Below are positions 43,624-54,627 of a stretch of DNA of 64,000 nucleotides, piece by piece (the first letter of the stretch is position 1; every line of letters begins with the position of its first letter). The notes under the pieces are model-generated. The model did not search any database. It was not told where the DNA came from and worked only from the letters and a program-made list of their open reading frames with translations. The stretch lies in contig CP145416.1 in the NCBI GenBank assembly GCA_036867785.1, positions 434,001 through 498,000 of the forward strand, in the 5' to 3' direction. The translations under genes and the position numbers were made by a program. This DNA comes from Plasmodiophora brassicae (Eukaryota > Endomyxa: Phytomyxea > Phytomyxea > Plasmodiophorida).

Positions 43624-45560
43624 ATGTGCGTTCGCCCGGCCGTCCTGATCTGCATCGATGGGTGGGGGGTCGCGTCCGAGACGCGGGGCAACGCGATCGC
43701 GGCGGCGCACACGCCGGTCATGACGGCGCTGTCGAAGGTCGATGGGCAGTACGCCGTCATCCGGGCCCACGGCCTCGATGTCGGCCTGCCCGATGTAGAC
43801 GAGGCGCGTGCTGTCGCAACCCGCCGTCGTACTGACCCCCAGCTGTGTGTTCCAGGGCAACATGGGGAATTCAGAAGTTGGACACCTGACGATTGGCGCG
43901 GGCCGCATCGAATACCAAGTGGGGCGGGGCAGTGTAGGGATCACGAACGCCGCTCCTAACGCCACGTTCGGGAATAGGACCTAGTGCGCATCAATCGGTC
44001 AATTGAGAATGGCACGTTTGCGTCGGCCCCCGCTCTGGTTGATGCATTCTCCCGTGCGAAATCCGGGACGAAACGGATGCATTTCCTCGGTCTGGTCAGC
44101 GATGGCGGCGTACATTCTCATATAACGCACCTGTTTGAACTGCTGAAAGGTTTGTTGCCCACGACCCCAGCGCATGCATCGTGTGGGCTGAACCGTACGT
44201 TGTAGCGGCAAAGGCAGCTGGAGTTGAGCAGTGCTTCGTTCATTTCATTGCCGACGGTCGCGACACTCCCCCGTCGTCCGCAACGACCTATTTGCAACAG
44301 GTCCTTGATTTCACGAAGGAGTTACAGTACGGGACGGTTGCAACTGTTATGGGCAGGTTCTACGCCATGGTCAGTCTGCTCGTATCTCTTTGCAGCGACA
44401 CTCTCCGACTTGATCGCATCGTCAGGATCGTGATAAGAGATGGGATCGCATCGAGAAAGCTTTCAGGTGTATACTCTGTGGGCAAGGCGACGTCATCGCA
44501 GCTGGCTCGCCAGTATCCGCCCTTGAAAAGCGCTACGAAGCAGGCGAGACCGATGAGTTCCTCAAGCCGGTACGTGCACTACTGGTCAGGAAGCCTCTTC
44601 ATGCGCTTACTGCGCGGGTAGATGATCTTCGATCGAGATGGCATTGTCCACACGGGAGATACGCTCGTCTGCTTCAACTTTCGTGCTGATCGGATGCGCG
44701 AGATTGTGGAAGCTATTGGCATCGCGCCACCGTTTGATACGAAGGGGTATACTGCTCGGGAGTTGCGGCTGTACCTGCGGATTAAAGGCGTTTCGCGTTT
44801 CGCAGGTTGAATGTGCCGACAGACCTATCAGTGGTCCAGTTCACGCTGTACAACAAGGCTTTCTCAAAACTGCCTGTTGTCGTCCCTCCCGATTCCATGG
44901 ACATGACGCTAGCGGAAGTCGTGGCATCCCGCAACCTTGCTCAGGCTCATGTAGCAGAGGTCTGTGACTCTGTATCTATTGTAATGCGGATCGATTAGTG
45001 ACTGCTGCACGCAGACAGAGAAATATGCCCACGTCACGTTCTTCTTCAACGGCGGCAAAGAAGCGGTTCTGCCGAATGAAGACCGAGTAATGATTCCATC
45101 CCCCAAACACGTGGCAACGTACGACCTGGCACCCACGATGAGCGTTGCTGAGGTGGCCGACGCTGTTTGCACGGCGATTGCGTCCAAGAAGTACGCCTTC
45201 ATCGTCTGCAACCTTGCACCACCGGACATGGTTGGACATACTGGCAATTACAAGCAGACCGTCGTCGCATGCGAGGCAACCGACACTGCCATCGGGCGCA
45301 TTCTGGACGCGTGCAATGCCTCGAACACCACCCTGTTCATTACAGCGGATCACGGAAACGCTGAGGTCATGCTGGACGAGCAGGGCAACCCGAAGACGTC
45401 GCACACGACGAATCCTGTCCCCTTCATCATGACGGGCGACAACCGTCTGAAGTTCCGCGTGACGACGGGTGGGTTGCAGGATGTGGCGCCTACGATACTT
45501 CGGGTAATGGGGCTCCCTGTTCCGGAACAAATGACGGGGAAATCGATGCTCCTCGAGTAA
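43624..45560 (+). CDS. 2,3-bisphosphoglycerate-independent phosphoglycerate mutase
   Basis: Eight exons with introns between about 50 and 63 nt read through to TAA at 45560, about 520 residues. Catalytic residues are visible: ICIDGWG (first metal Asp), GNMGNSEVGH with the phosphoserine nucleophile, ADGRDTPPSS, MGRFYAMDRDKRWDR, FNFRADRMR, the second metal cluster DMVGHTGN, and TADHGNAE. The enzyme interconverts 3- and 2-phosphoglycerate in glycolysis with manganese or cobalt and no bisphosphoglycerate cofactor. No organelle-targeting extension is seen, so it is probably cytosolic. The active-site serine codon lies 4 codons inside the second exon. Confidence 0.95.
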
Positions 45561-45600
45561 ACGCCCCCCGGTGGGACCGAACGCTTTATACAGTCGACTC

Positions 45601-48296
45601 TTACGATCGCAAAGGTCTGTCTAAATCTGCAAGCGAACCTTCCACTACGAAGAAAGCACACATCAGATACGTGAGTGTCCAAGCAGGTGCACAGTACGAA
45701 CGTTGGGCCTGATTTTGTTGCCGACGCCACATGTCGGCATAGATGCCATTACGGGCGAGTAGCTCATTGTGAGTTCCACTCTCAGCAATTTCGCCGTCCT
45801 TCAGGACTATGATACGGCTGCTATTGACGACGGTGGACAACCGGTGTGCAACGCACAGGACAGATCGCCCTTTGGCTATCTCCGTTAAAGAGCTCTGAAA
45901 CAGCAAACCTTCAGACACCGATTACACGTACAATGGTGTATCCAACCTGAATGGCTTGCTCTGTTATCGTATCTAGTGAGCTGGTTGCTTCATCGTACAG
46001 CTAGTGGCAACATGGCATGAGAATCGCGAAGAATGCAACTCGCAAATGCATGTAGAACGAACCATGATTGCAGGATTCTTCAGAATAGCTCTGGCGATGG
46101 CTATGCGCTGCCGCTCGCCACCACTTAACCTAGCACGTTTCAAATTAGCTAGCTGGATACCATACACGCTCCTGCTTGATGGCTTCGATCGGTTACCTCA
46201 GGCCTCGCTCGCCACACTTGGTCTCATACCCGTCTGGCTGGGACATGATAAAGTCATGAATAGAAGCCGCTTTCGCCTGTGCCCCATCTGTAAACGCAGC
46301 TGGCACCCCCGTTATTTATGAAGCAACTTACTGCAGCAACGATATCATCCATGGACGCGTCGGTAAGTTGACGTGATTTGATGCCATAGCCAATGTTGTA
46401 GGCAAACGAGTCATTAAACAGAACACAATCTTGAGGCACGATTCCGATGGACCCTGAAATCACAAACGTCAATCGGAGCCACACACGAATAGGACGTCAT
46501 CGCCAACTTCGAAGCGACTGTTGAGAAACGTGGGCAATGTTCTGGCCATCAATCAGAATCTGGCCGTCAGTGACGTCAAAGAAACGGTACAAAAGACGAC
46601 CGATAGTACTTTTCCCTGCACCAGATGCCCTATAACAACGCGTTCATGCAAGGGCATCGCAGAAGCAATGTGGGCACCTACCCCACCAAGGCAACAGTCT
46701 GGCCAGGTTTAACTTCAAACGAAATCCCTTTCAGCAGGGGTTGTCCCGGTTCTAAGGCAATTGTGAACATGGGAGGAACTCCTACGGAAAGGAATGACGC
46801 GTACTGTAGGAAAACGAAACGTTCCGGAACTCGATATGAGCCTTGTCGACATGAAGCGAGGGCGCCAGAGGAATGTCTTTGACCTGGCGATCCATCATTT
46901 AGAAAACCGAGACGTCCGGCACCAGAACTTTCGGTCACTAACCTCAACGTTTTCTTCCAATATGTTCAGCATCGACTCAACATCAACCAGTGCTTGGTTG
47001 ATCATCCGCCAGTAAGTTCCGAGGAATCCCAGCGGCGTGTACAGCGTCAGGATAAATTGCTGGATCATCATGAAGTCACCGACGCTCTGCTCACCTCGAG
47101 ACACTTGGTCTGCTGCCAGAAACATGGCACTTGTCACTCCGATAGAAATAATGAAGTTCTGCCCCATGTTGAGGACGCTCAACGATTGCTGCGAAAGGAT
47201 GGATGCATCTCGATATTCTCGAAGCGCGATATCATACCGGCGCTTTTCATGCTCCTGTTTGAATGTTTCAGACCAGTACAGTCCAGCCATCGATGACATC
47301 GTGACCTCGGCATTGAAGTATTTCACTGTTTCGTAATTCAGCAAACAGTCAACTGCTCGCTGATTGAATGCGTTGTCCTTATCGGCGAGGTGACGCCTAT
47401 GCTTGTCGCGCCAACCCGTAGTGAAAATTGTATACACGACATATAGAGTAATCGACAGGAACGTAATCAGTGCAACTACCGCTGAATTAGCATATGCATC
47501 GGGGCCAACGCGTCGCCATGGCTTACACCACCAATCGAAACGAACCAACAGCAGTGTGCACACCAGCACAACTTGAAGGATGACGGGGCAGAACTGAAAC
47601 AAGAATATTCGGATGACATCACTGAACGAGGACGCCCCTCTAGAAACGGAGCGAAGTACACTGAAATGGAGCAACTTAGATGATCGTAGTGCAACACAAA
47701 CTGCACCCCTTACGATCCAGTCTTCCGACTTATGTGGTATCGGAAAGACAGATTCAGCAAGTGTTCGAGTACGTCCAGGGCGACGATTCGCTCAGCGTTC
47801 GCGGATACCTACATAGGCAGGCGCATTGTTGGTACTACTTCTAAACGATCGAAACAGTAACGGCCTACAGTCGCGTATACAATGTTCCGCAGCTCGCCAA
47901 CACATGCTGATAAGAAACGAGAAATCCCAAACAGGAGCAGGCCGACGAGAGGGAATTTGGGTCCGGCCGGCGCCGTCAAGTTGTCAACGACCAACTTCAG
48001 ACTGTCGAACGATGTCAGTGTCAACAGCTTGCGGAAACAGGAGGCAACCAGTCTAACGCAAAGGGCGGCGCGAGATCAAGAACCTTCCCGGTTAGTAGGA
48101 GAAGCACGCTGACCCCGAACCGGACACGGATGCCAACCGCGCCGACCGGCCAGACTGATCGCCAGGCCCGTCCCATCAGTTGCATCTTCGTTCGCGGCGG
48201 CGGTGCCGCCCGCCCATTGACCGCCTCCTCGTCCTTATCCGGCAGGCGCGCATACGGCGCTGACGATACGACGCCCCTCTGCATCGATACCGACAT
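45601..48296 (-). CDS. ABCB6/HMT1-type half ABC transporter
   Basis: Multi-exon gene of roughly 650-700 residues: one six-helix transmembrane domain followed by one ATPase domain. The N-terminus ([12 protein letters not shown]) has a short basic cytosolic stretch, then a first helix. [20 protein letters not shown] and [19 protein letters not shown] match ABCB6/HMT1 proteins better than ATM1. In the ATPase: Walker [10 protein letters not shown] (near 46600), [11 protein letters not shown], signature LSGGERQR, Walker B with DEATSSLD (near 45990), H-loop AHRLSTV and a YADMW C-terminus. Relatives export glutathione or phytochelatin complexes or porphyrins from mitochondria, vacuoles or endosomes. 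The extra N-terminal TMD0 of ABCB6 is absent. It ends 41 bp from the convergent mutase gene. Confidence 0.88.
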
Positions 48297-49525
48297 CTGC
48301 GGCCAACAAGGTGCGGCGTGGAACGATCCACTGGCGCGTACAGAGCAGCAGCCAACACTGCGCGTTCGCCCCTGAAGGTCCCTCGTTCACGTCGTTTTAT
48401 TCGTGGAGTTTTTTGGTCGCCTCGAGACCGTTTTCGGCCCGAGCCGCGGATCGGAACGGACGCACGCCCGCGGTGTCTGCCATTCACCCATTCTACAGCG
48501 CTCGCTGAACGTCCAGCGTCAGCCCATCCACGTTGTATGTTCAGTCGCGGGCCGCTTCTCAGTCCGTCGACGTCAGAGGAGCGGGGCGCCGGTCTGCATG
48601 CCTGCTTTCGTTGCCGTATATAACCGACTGAGATTTGCATCCGCGCTGGCTCTTCAAAGGTCGGATGCAATCATTAAGGGCTCGGAGAGCCAAAAGCGCG
48701 ATCCAGAAATGAGACCCTGGTAAATTGCGTTTACTTGACAAGAGCGGATGCAATCTACAATGAGAAGCACTGCTCGAAAGAGTTGCCTCCGAACCGATTG
48801 CTCGATGTTGGCCGCCAGGCCGCGAGACATTCAAGGAGAATGACACTCGCCCCTACGGTATATATGCGACCTGAGTCAATGCATATCCGTTTGCTACGAT
48901 CGTAATCTAGCCCTTCAGCTGCAGCTGCTTCCCACTGCAACCATACGGGTCGAACGAGGGATTGGTTGAATCCTGGGCTCAGGGCATGGAATACGATGGC
49001 GAACAACAAACTGCCTATTCATTGGCGATCAACATTCGCCGTAAGGTCTGCGCTCTCTGATCTGCATCAGTAACCGCAAATAGGTGCCTTCTCTCGTAAG
49101 TCGTAGATGCAGCGTTTTGATGTCTGAGTCTGGAGATGCGTGTAAAATGGGGAGCGTTTCCACTCGATAAAGATGGGGCTACTTATCATAGATATTTTAT
49201 CATTTCATAGCCGAATGAACGTAATCCTATTTAGGACCCGTATATTATGCAAGAAATCGTATTTAATTAGCAGAATCGTCATTACGAGCTGAACGACACC
49301 CATCCGGGCCTCGACCCATCAAAGTTGGGACTTCGTGAAACTCGAGACTGCTCCACCAATGCAAATTCAAGGCGTCCCGATTTCAAACCCTTCTACACAG
49401 TCCCATCTATTTTGCAAGGACATTGTGCGAAACGTTCCAGTCAATTGCACCTCGGGTGCAAAGTTTAACATATCCGCATGAACAGAGACGCTGTTACGAC
49501 GTGTTACGAAAAGGAAAGTCTGTAT
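48297..49525. other. Gene-sparse, relatively A/T-rich intergenic region
   Basis: 1.2 kb between the ABC transporter start and the first secreted-protein gene. The left 400 bp is GC-rich, like a promoter/leader. The rest becomes clearly A/T-richer than the coding DNA nearby. A minus-strand frame at 48755-49009 reads somewhat protein-like but has no start, splice partner or family match. No tRNA, repeat array or second mobile element was recognised. Confidence 0.5.
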
Positions 49526-50041
49526 TCACTGATGATACTGAGAAGGAGAAGATACAATGTGATTGAGCACGTAGAGTAGAATTGAGTTGACGAAATGCTG
49601 TTTGCCATCGAATCCCATTCCCTGGGCCACGACTCCGCCCGCAGCCGCCCTGACAAGGGTGCGGACGCCAGCCTTCCTTAGCTGGGCCTTGACTTTGCGC
49701 GGCAGACCAGCTTTCGATTCAACGAAACCCGTGACGACCTCGGCCCCAGCATCAATGGCAGCCGAATTAGCAATACCATCGAGAAAGTCACGAGTTTCTC
49801 CCAAGGTGCCACGTTCCTTTGCACGGTACCGTATCTGGCCTCTGGGAGTGCCAAGTCCCGTTCGAAGGAGGCCCGCCACGACCAAAGCCCCGGCCTTCGC
49901 AGCAACCGCGAATTTCAATCGGTTCAACGCGGTCTCGTCCGACGTGGCTTGTTCAATGGACTTCCCCGCAAGAGCCAGTTGCCCGGCGATGACCGCCAAG
50001 CTCACAAGGAGAACTGCACCCGGTCCTACGACGTGCGACAT
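49526..50041 (-). CDS. Small secreted protein A (paralogous family, candidate effector)
   Basis: 171 residues, intronless. The first 26 residues form a signal peptide (MSHVVGPGAVLLVSLAVIAG then QLALAGKS). The mature part is Ala/Gly-rich and helical with conserved blocks RDFLDGIANSAAIDAGAE, VTGFVESKAGLP and GVVAQGMGFDGKQHF. A second copy at 53.5 kb shares roughly half of its residues along the whole length. No cysteines, so no disulfide scaffold; the central helices are mildly amphipathic. Function unknown. Being small, secreted, lineage-restricted and duplicated fits an effector or surface-acting protein, which is inference. Confidence 0.7.
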   Translation of the reverse strand: MSHVVGPGAVLLVSLAVIAGQLALAGKSIEQATSDETALNRLKFAVAAKAGALVVAGLLRTGLGTPRGQIRYRAKERGTLGETRDFLDGIANSAAIDAGAEVVTGFVESKAGLPRKVKAQLRKAGVRTLVRAAAGGVVAQGMGFDGKQHFVNSILLYVLNHIVSSPSQYHQ

Positions 50042-50860
50042 AATGAGACCGCCCAGCCAGGCCTACAGCTTACAGCGGGTGCCGCGACGACCCAACGACG
50101 AGGCAGTTCCGGTTTGACTGCGCGGCCAAAAGCGTCGGATGATTCTATTTTTAGACGTTGGTGGAACTGCGTGGCTGCATGGAGCCGGACGATGGGTCAT
50201 CCCATTTGCGGCCCGATGACAGAGTTAATTGGCCGCTTAACCGGGGCCCACAGTTAACCGGTTGAGCTCTGAAACAAGACCGGTTGACCGCGATGAATCC
50301 TCACCTCCCGTTGCGATAAAGCAATGGAATGACGCGCCCGTACCTCAAATCACAGGAATAGAATACAGCCCCCAGTGAAACGTGAATCCTCCGCTTAACC
50401 GCACAGCACGCACAAGGCACGTACACACACTAGGGACGGGTGTGAATCTGCTCCATGGTGCTGCGCACCGTTCCTCTTCGAGACAGTCGTGCGAGTCGCT
50501 CGTTGAATGCACATAACTCAGCCTAGGCCGCCCTAATCGAAATCGGGCTGCATCAGTTGTCAATTTAATGCAGGGCAGGATCCACCTGCCAGAAATCCGT
50601 TTTCCGGACCCTGACGTCGAGAAGGATGCCCTCGTTGGCACCCGGCGATTTCCTTGCCTCCAGATGCCAGCCGACGTTTCCCCGTGGAGGAGCTCGAGTG
50701 AGCAATGGCTGAGTGACAGATGTACACGCGTACCGAGCAGCATCTCATATTATCGTCAAGCACTAGGGGGCGATTCATCGTTCTGCTGCTGGCTGGCCAG
50801 ACTGAACTCCAGATGCATTGGTTTAATATGGCCATGTAGCCATGTAGCTCGCTCACCTGC
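50042..50860. other. Intergenic region between secreted protein A and GH114
   Basis: About 0.8 kb. It contains the promoter side of secreted protein A and the 3' flank of the GH114 gene. Only antisense frames of low quality are seen and no known motif. A T-free CCGGTTGA-type repeat (50236-50290) is too short to call. Confidence 0.4.
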
Positions 50861-52393
50861 TCAGGGTTCCTCGTCACAAATGGACGGGTCGTCGTCGAAC
50901 AGTACTATCGCCTCGGGCGTCTCCAACGCAGTGTTCATAGGCGTCAGGACGCTCGGCCACGTGCTGGGGACCCGGCTGTTGCCGACGTTGGCGTTGTGGG
51001 CTGCGACGTGCGCAGGATCAGATGGGGCATTGACCAGGCGGTCAGTACCGGTGGCCGGGTCGCGCCCCTTGCTGGACCCATTCGAGACCGTGCCGGCGCT
51101 TGTGCTGGGCGCGGTGACGTTGCTGCTGCCTTTCTTGGAGCCGGTGATGCCTCGTGGGGTGTCGCCGTTCCCGGTGCCGGTCGCTGGGTCGCCCAATGCG
51201 GCGCCGGCGCCTCGGGAGACATTCGAGGGCGGGCCGGTCCAGGAGACGTTGCTGCGTTTGCCCGCAGGGCCGAGGACGACGATGGGAATGGCTTGGGAGC
51301 CGGTGCCGCTGCTGGCGTTGGAGGCAGCGTCTGGAGCAGCAGCTGACGACACAGGTGCTCGGGAGCTGGGCGCTGCTGACCCCGACACTGGCGTCGCCTG
51401 CGCGTTGGGCGAGACGCGGTTGCCGGTGCGGTCGTACGTCTGGCAGGCCTGCCACTCGGGGCCCAGGTTGCACGACTTGACGATGCCATCGAAGTCCTGG
51501 GCGTTCGTGGCAGCGCACGCGGCCGACACCGACTCGACGGTCGTGCAGCCGCCCGACCCGCTGTCGGTGTACTCGGCCGCGAACACGGGCTTGCCTGCCT
51601 GGATGAACGGGGCGAACTTGGGGCAGTCGCCCGTCTCCGCACACGACTCGACGACTGCGAAGTCGAACAGCGAGGCGAGGTTGTGGGGCGCGACCAGGTC
51701 GGGGGCGTTCTTCAGGCCGACGGCCATGCCCAGACCATGGGCGGTGGCCGCCACCCAGCCCATATAGTCCAGGGCGTCGGCAGCGGTCAGGGCAAACCCG
51801 TTCGTGTACGTGTAGCTGTCCAGGTTGTCGGGTTCGATGCCATGGCACCCGTACGATGCCATACGCTGCAGGCGCGCCTGGATCAGCACCCGCGTCGCCT
51901 CGCTGCGAACGTCGAGGAATGATTCGCCGGGCCACCCCGGATACGGGTTGCCCACGATCGATGGGCGGACCGCCTTGAACGCGCCGGCGTCCGATGCGGA
52001 CGCGTCCAGAGAGCCGACTGTTCGACCGGTCAGAGCGGCGCCACCAAGGTGTCCAGCGGGCGCACGTACCGTTGACGTAGCAGATCACGTATCGGTTGTT
52101 GGCGTGCAACGCGCTCATCAGCGCGGGGATCTGGTCGGCGCCCAGTTGCTCCGGGTCAATGTTCCAGACGGGAACGTTCGGAGTCGTGACGTCAGGAACA
52201 CCGCCGAACGTCAGCTCCCACTACGGAGGCGTTAGTACTGCCGGCGCCCCGTCGGAAGGCATTGCATACGTCGTACCTGCCACGCCATGCCAATCTTTGG
52301 TCGCGCCCACGAAGCTTGGGCGCCGGCGACGGCGCCCAAGACGGCTGCTGCCGCCGCTACTGCTGCGAACGCCCAGGTGGTCGTCACGTTCAT
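50861..52393 (-). CDS. Secreted GH114 glycosidase (endo-alpha-1,4-polygalactosaminidase-like) with long low-complexity tail
   Basis: Three exons (52393-52277, 52220-52070, 52017-50861; introns 56 and 52 nt, the first with a TACTAACG branch site) encode 474 residues. A signal peptide (MNVTTTWAFAAVAAAAAVLG) precedes a TIM-barrel of the GH114 type. WELTFGGVPDV and VWNIDPEQ mark the first strands, YVICYVNVGSLD the second, PYPGWPGESFLDVRSE the WPGE motif, GIEPDNLDSY the catalytic Asp/Glu region and GLKNAPDL the next strand. Family members cleave poly-galactosamine from fungi or bacteria. After about residue 290 a Ser/Thr/Pro/Gly-rich tail of 150 residues, likely O-glycosylated, ends in an acidic stretch. 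Uncommon outside fungi and bacteria, so lateral transfer is possible. Confidence 0.9.
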
Positions 52394-53517
52394 GTACAAT
52401 TCGTTAAGTTAGGACGACGGGCACCTGCTTACGCTGGGGGTCAGAAACCGGCGTCGGCGCGTCCGTCGACTCGTTACCTGAGAGCGATGATATTTGCAGT
52501 CTGGGTGAAGGCATGAGGTAGACCCAGCGAGGCAGCAACCCGATTGCGTCCGCTCTCCCGTGTGACTCACGGGTTGGGTGACCGGGCCCACGCATCCAGG
52601 AGAGGCGTTGACCAGGCCAGGTCTGCGCCAAATTCGGGAAATCGTTGCACGTATGGCATCAGCAATAAGCCAATAACTACAGTAATCTGTCTCCACCAAG
52701 CCATTAGATGCAGTGTAGGATCGCAGGAGCGTTTCCTCACGCAGGTCATCACTGCAGTCGTCCAGCACCGGTCGCCTCCCGTCTCAAGGTGGAAGGCAGT
52801 GTCGCGTCCAAACATGGCAGACAACGTTGGGGGCGAACACGGCATTCGACGGGAGGTGGTTCCGAATCATAAAACTGGTCCGGATTGTCTACTAACAGTA
52901 CCACCTGCATTTAGCAGAAAATCCGGACCATACAAAGGGCAACGATCGTTAAAGGACCAACGTAGCGGATACGTCCTTGGCAATCCCGTAGGTCGACCGT
53001 CGACGGCTTGTTTCCCGACGTACGCTTTGGAGCCATGCCTCCAGAAGACGAACTTCTAACGTTATTTGATATCCTGTGATTGTTCATCACCCCACAACGT
53101 TAGTTCGAAACGCCGGATTCGTCCGGAGGTCGGATCTTGGCAGATTTGCCATTGTCGAGTGCGGCGTCCTATGAAACTGGACGATGAATCCAATCGGGCA
53201 ATAACCTCGAACAAAGGAAAAGCAAAACGGGCGTCTACTTCTCCAGGTCGAGAGTCTCGCCAAGAACGCTCATGTGGCGTGACAAACTCGTCTACCTAGG
53301 CTGTGCCAGCGTGCGAAACTTCAGGGCGTCCTGACTCCTGCCACCATCTTTCATAGTGTCCTCTGGCCCTGAATTACAAGCAGTGATATACGAGTACAGC
53401 AGTAGCACAGGTAAGTCAGTTGGACCCGCGCCTGATCCAGTTAAATGACCGGATTCTAATGCAGTACTTGCAAATACAGACTTGTTACGCGTGTTGTACA
53501 AGCTGCCTGGGTCTTTA
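52394..53517. other. Intergenic region between GH114 and secreted protein B
   Basis: 1.1 kb. Scattered short frames on the minus strand (52409-52845) include a stretch with a hydrophobic segment but no start-to-stop model, no splice pairs and no family. Otherwise it is the GH114 promoter and the 3' flank of secreted protein B. Confidence 0.4.
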
Positions 53518-54012
53518 CTAAGGCGCAGAAGATGCAATGTGAACCAATGCGTGGAGTAGAAGCGAGTTGATGAAATGTTGTTTGCCATCAAATCCCAACC
53601 CCTGAGCCACGAGTCCGCCCGCAGCCGCCCTGACACCGGCGCGTATGTGTCTGTTCCTAAGATGCCCCTTGATCTTGTGCGGCACGTCAGCTTGCGATTC
53701 AACGAAACCCGTGATAAGCTCAGCCCCAGCATCAACCACAGCCGTATTAGCAGCAACATCGAGATAGTCACGAGTTTTCGTTAAGGTGCTCGGGTCCTTT
53801 GGACGGAACCGCCTGGGATCGGCGAGGCCCGTCGGACGTAGTCTCGTCATGATCAAACTCACAGTCTTGGCAGCAGCCGCCATCTTGAGACGGTGCTTCA
53901 CAATCTCGTTCGATGCGCTCGGCCCAACTGACCATCCCGCAAGAGCTAGTTGTCCAGCGATGGCCGTTAAGCACATGAACAGAACGGCACGGTTCCCTAC
54001 GACGCGCGGCAT
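53518..54012 (-). CDS. Small secreted protein B (paralogue of protein A)
   Basis: 164 residues from the ATG at 54012; an in-frame upstream ATG (54045) would spoil the signal peptide, so the inner one is chosen. MPRVVGNRAVLFMCLTAIAG, then QLALAGWS, parallels copy A, including the identical IAGQLALAG. Shared blocks are RDYLDVAANTAVVDAGAE, ITGFVESQA, AAGGLVAQGLGFDGKQHF and a final hydrophobic helix. Differences cluster in the middle (a basic RPTGLADPRRFRPKD stretch). Intronless, same strand as copy A and the GH114 gene. The coding parts are similar at DNA level too, so the duplication is not ancient. Confidence 0.7.
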   Translation of the reverse strand: MPRVVGNRAVLFMCLTAIAGQLALAGWSVGPSASNEIVKHRLKMAAAAKTVSLIMTRLRPTGLADPRRFRPKDPSTLTKTRDYLDVAANTAVVDAGAELITGFVESQADVPHKIKGHLRNRHIRAGVRAAAGGLVAQGLGFDGKQHFINSLLLHALVHIASSAP

Positions 54013-54627
54013 GGCACACTCCAGCAGCTGACACTGCGCACCCAACGTTCAACCGGTCAGGCTTGCTGGTCGAAACGTTTGGTCTGTGAGTCCGTGACGG
54101 CAGCCGTACGGAATCAATTTCAGGCACTGGTTTCCGCAGGCGCAGCCGCGCAGGCGGGATCGAGGGTCCAGCGACTGTTCGGTCAACCGTCGACCAGAAA
54201 TAGGTTCCGGGTCGCCGCGGTCAAACGTTTGCAATGATGCGTTGAATCGCGGTAGCAGCAGTTGAGAGTTTGAGCACTAGTCCATCGAGAGCGTCGCAGG
54301 GGTATAAGGCGGTAGTTGCTGTGAAGGTTACACATAGCCAACTGCGGAAGCCCGTCTTCCGATCGAGCAAGCGCAGCGCTTTGCGTCGACACAGGACCTT
54401 TTCGATAGCGTTGCAGTTGCATTCGTCATCTGCGGTATCCCGTTTGTCGTCTGTGGACCTGCGTTTTACGAGCGCATGGATTCACTACTGGGTATCGTCA
54501 TCATCTATTGGCACCTTTTTAACTGCGCAAGCAGTTCCATGCAAATTAAACGGATATCTGGTGAACGAACTAATTGCATTTGTTGAGAGAGTACGTATGC
54601 AGGCAGCGGGCGAAAACCCATGACCTG
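54013..54627. other. Intergenic region with one unassigned hydrophobic frame
   Basis: 616 bp. On the plus strand around 54370-54530 one frame encodes a stretch with two hydrophobic segments (AVAFVICGIPFVVCGPAF) resembling membrane-protein code, but it has no start and stops quickly. It may be a leftover exon or chance. No other signal seen. Confidence 0.3.

Noticed and set aside
48755-49009. Minus-strand 84-codon frame with some protein-like character
   Set aside because: No start, no splice partner and no family; it could be an exon but cannot be supported.
52409-52845. Minus-strand frames upstream of GH114
   Set aside because: They cover the probable GH114 promoter; neither reads as a known domain.
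54270-54623. Plus-strand frames with hydrophobic stretches
   Set aside because: No consistent start, stop or splice sites and no paralogue match beyond composition.
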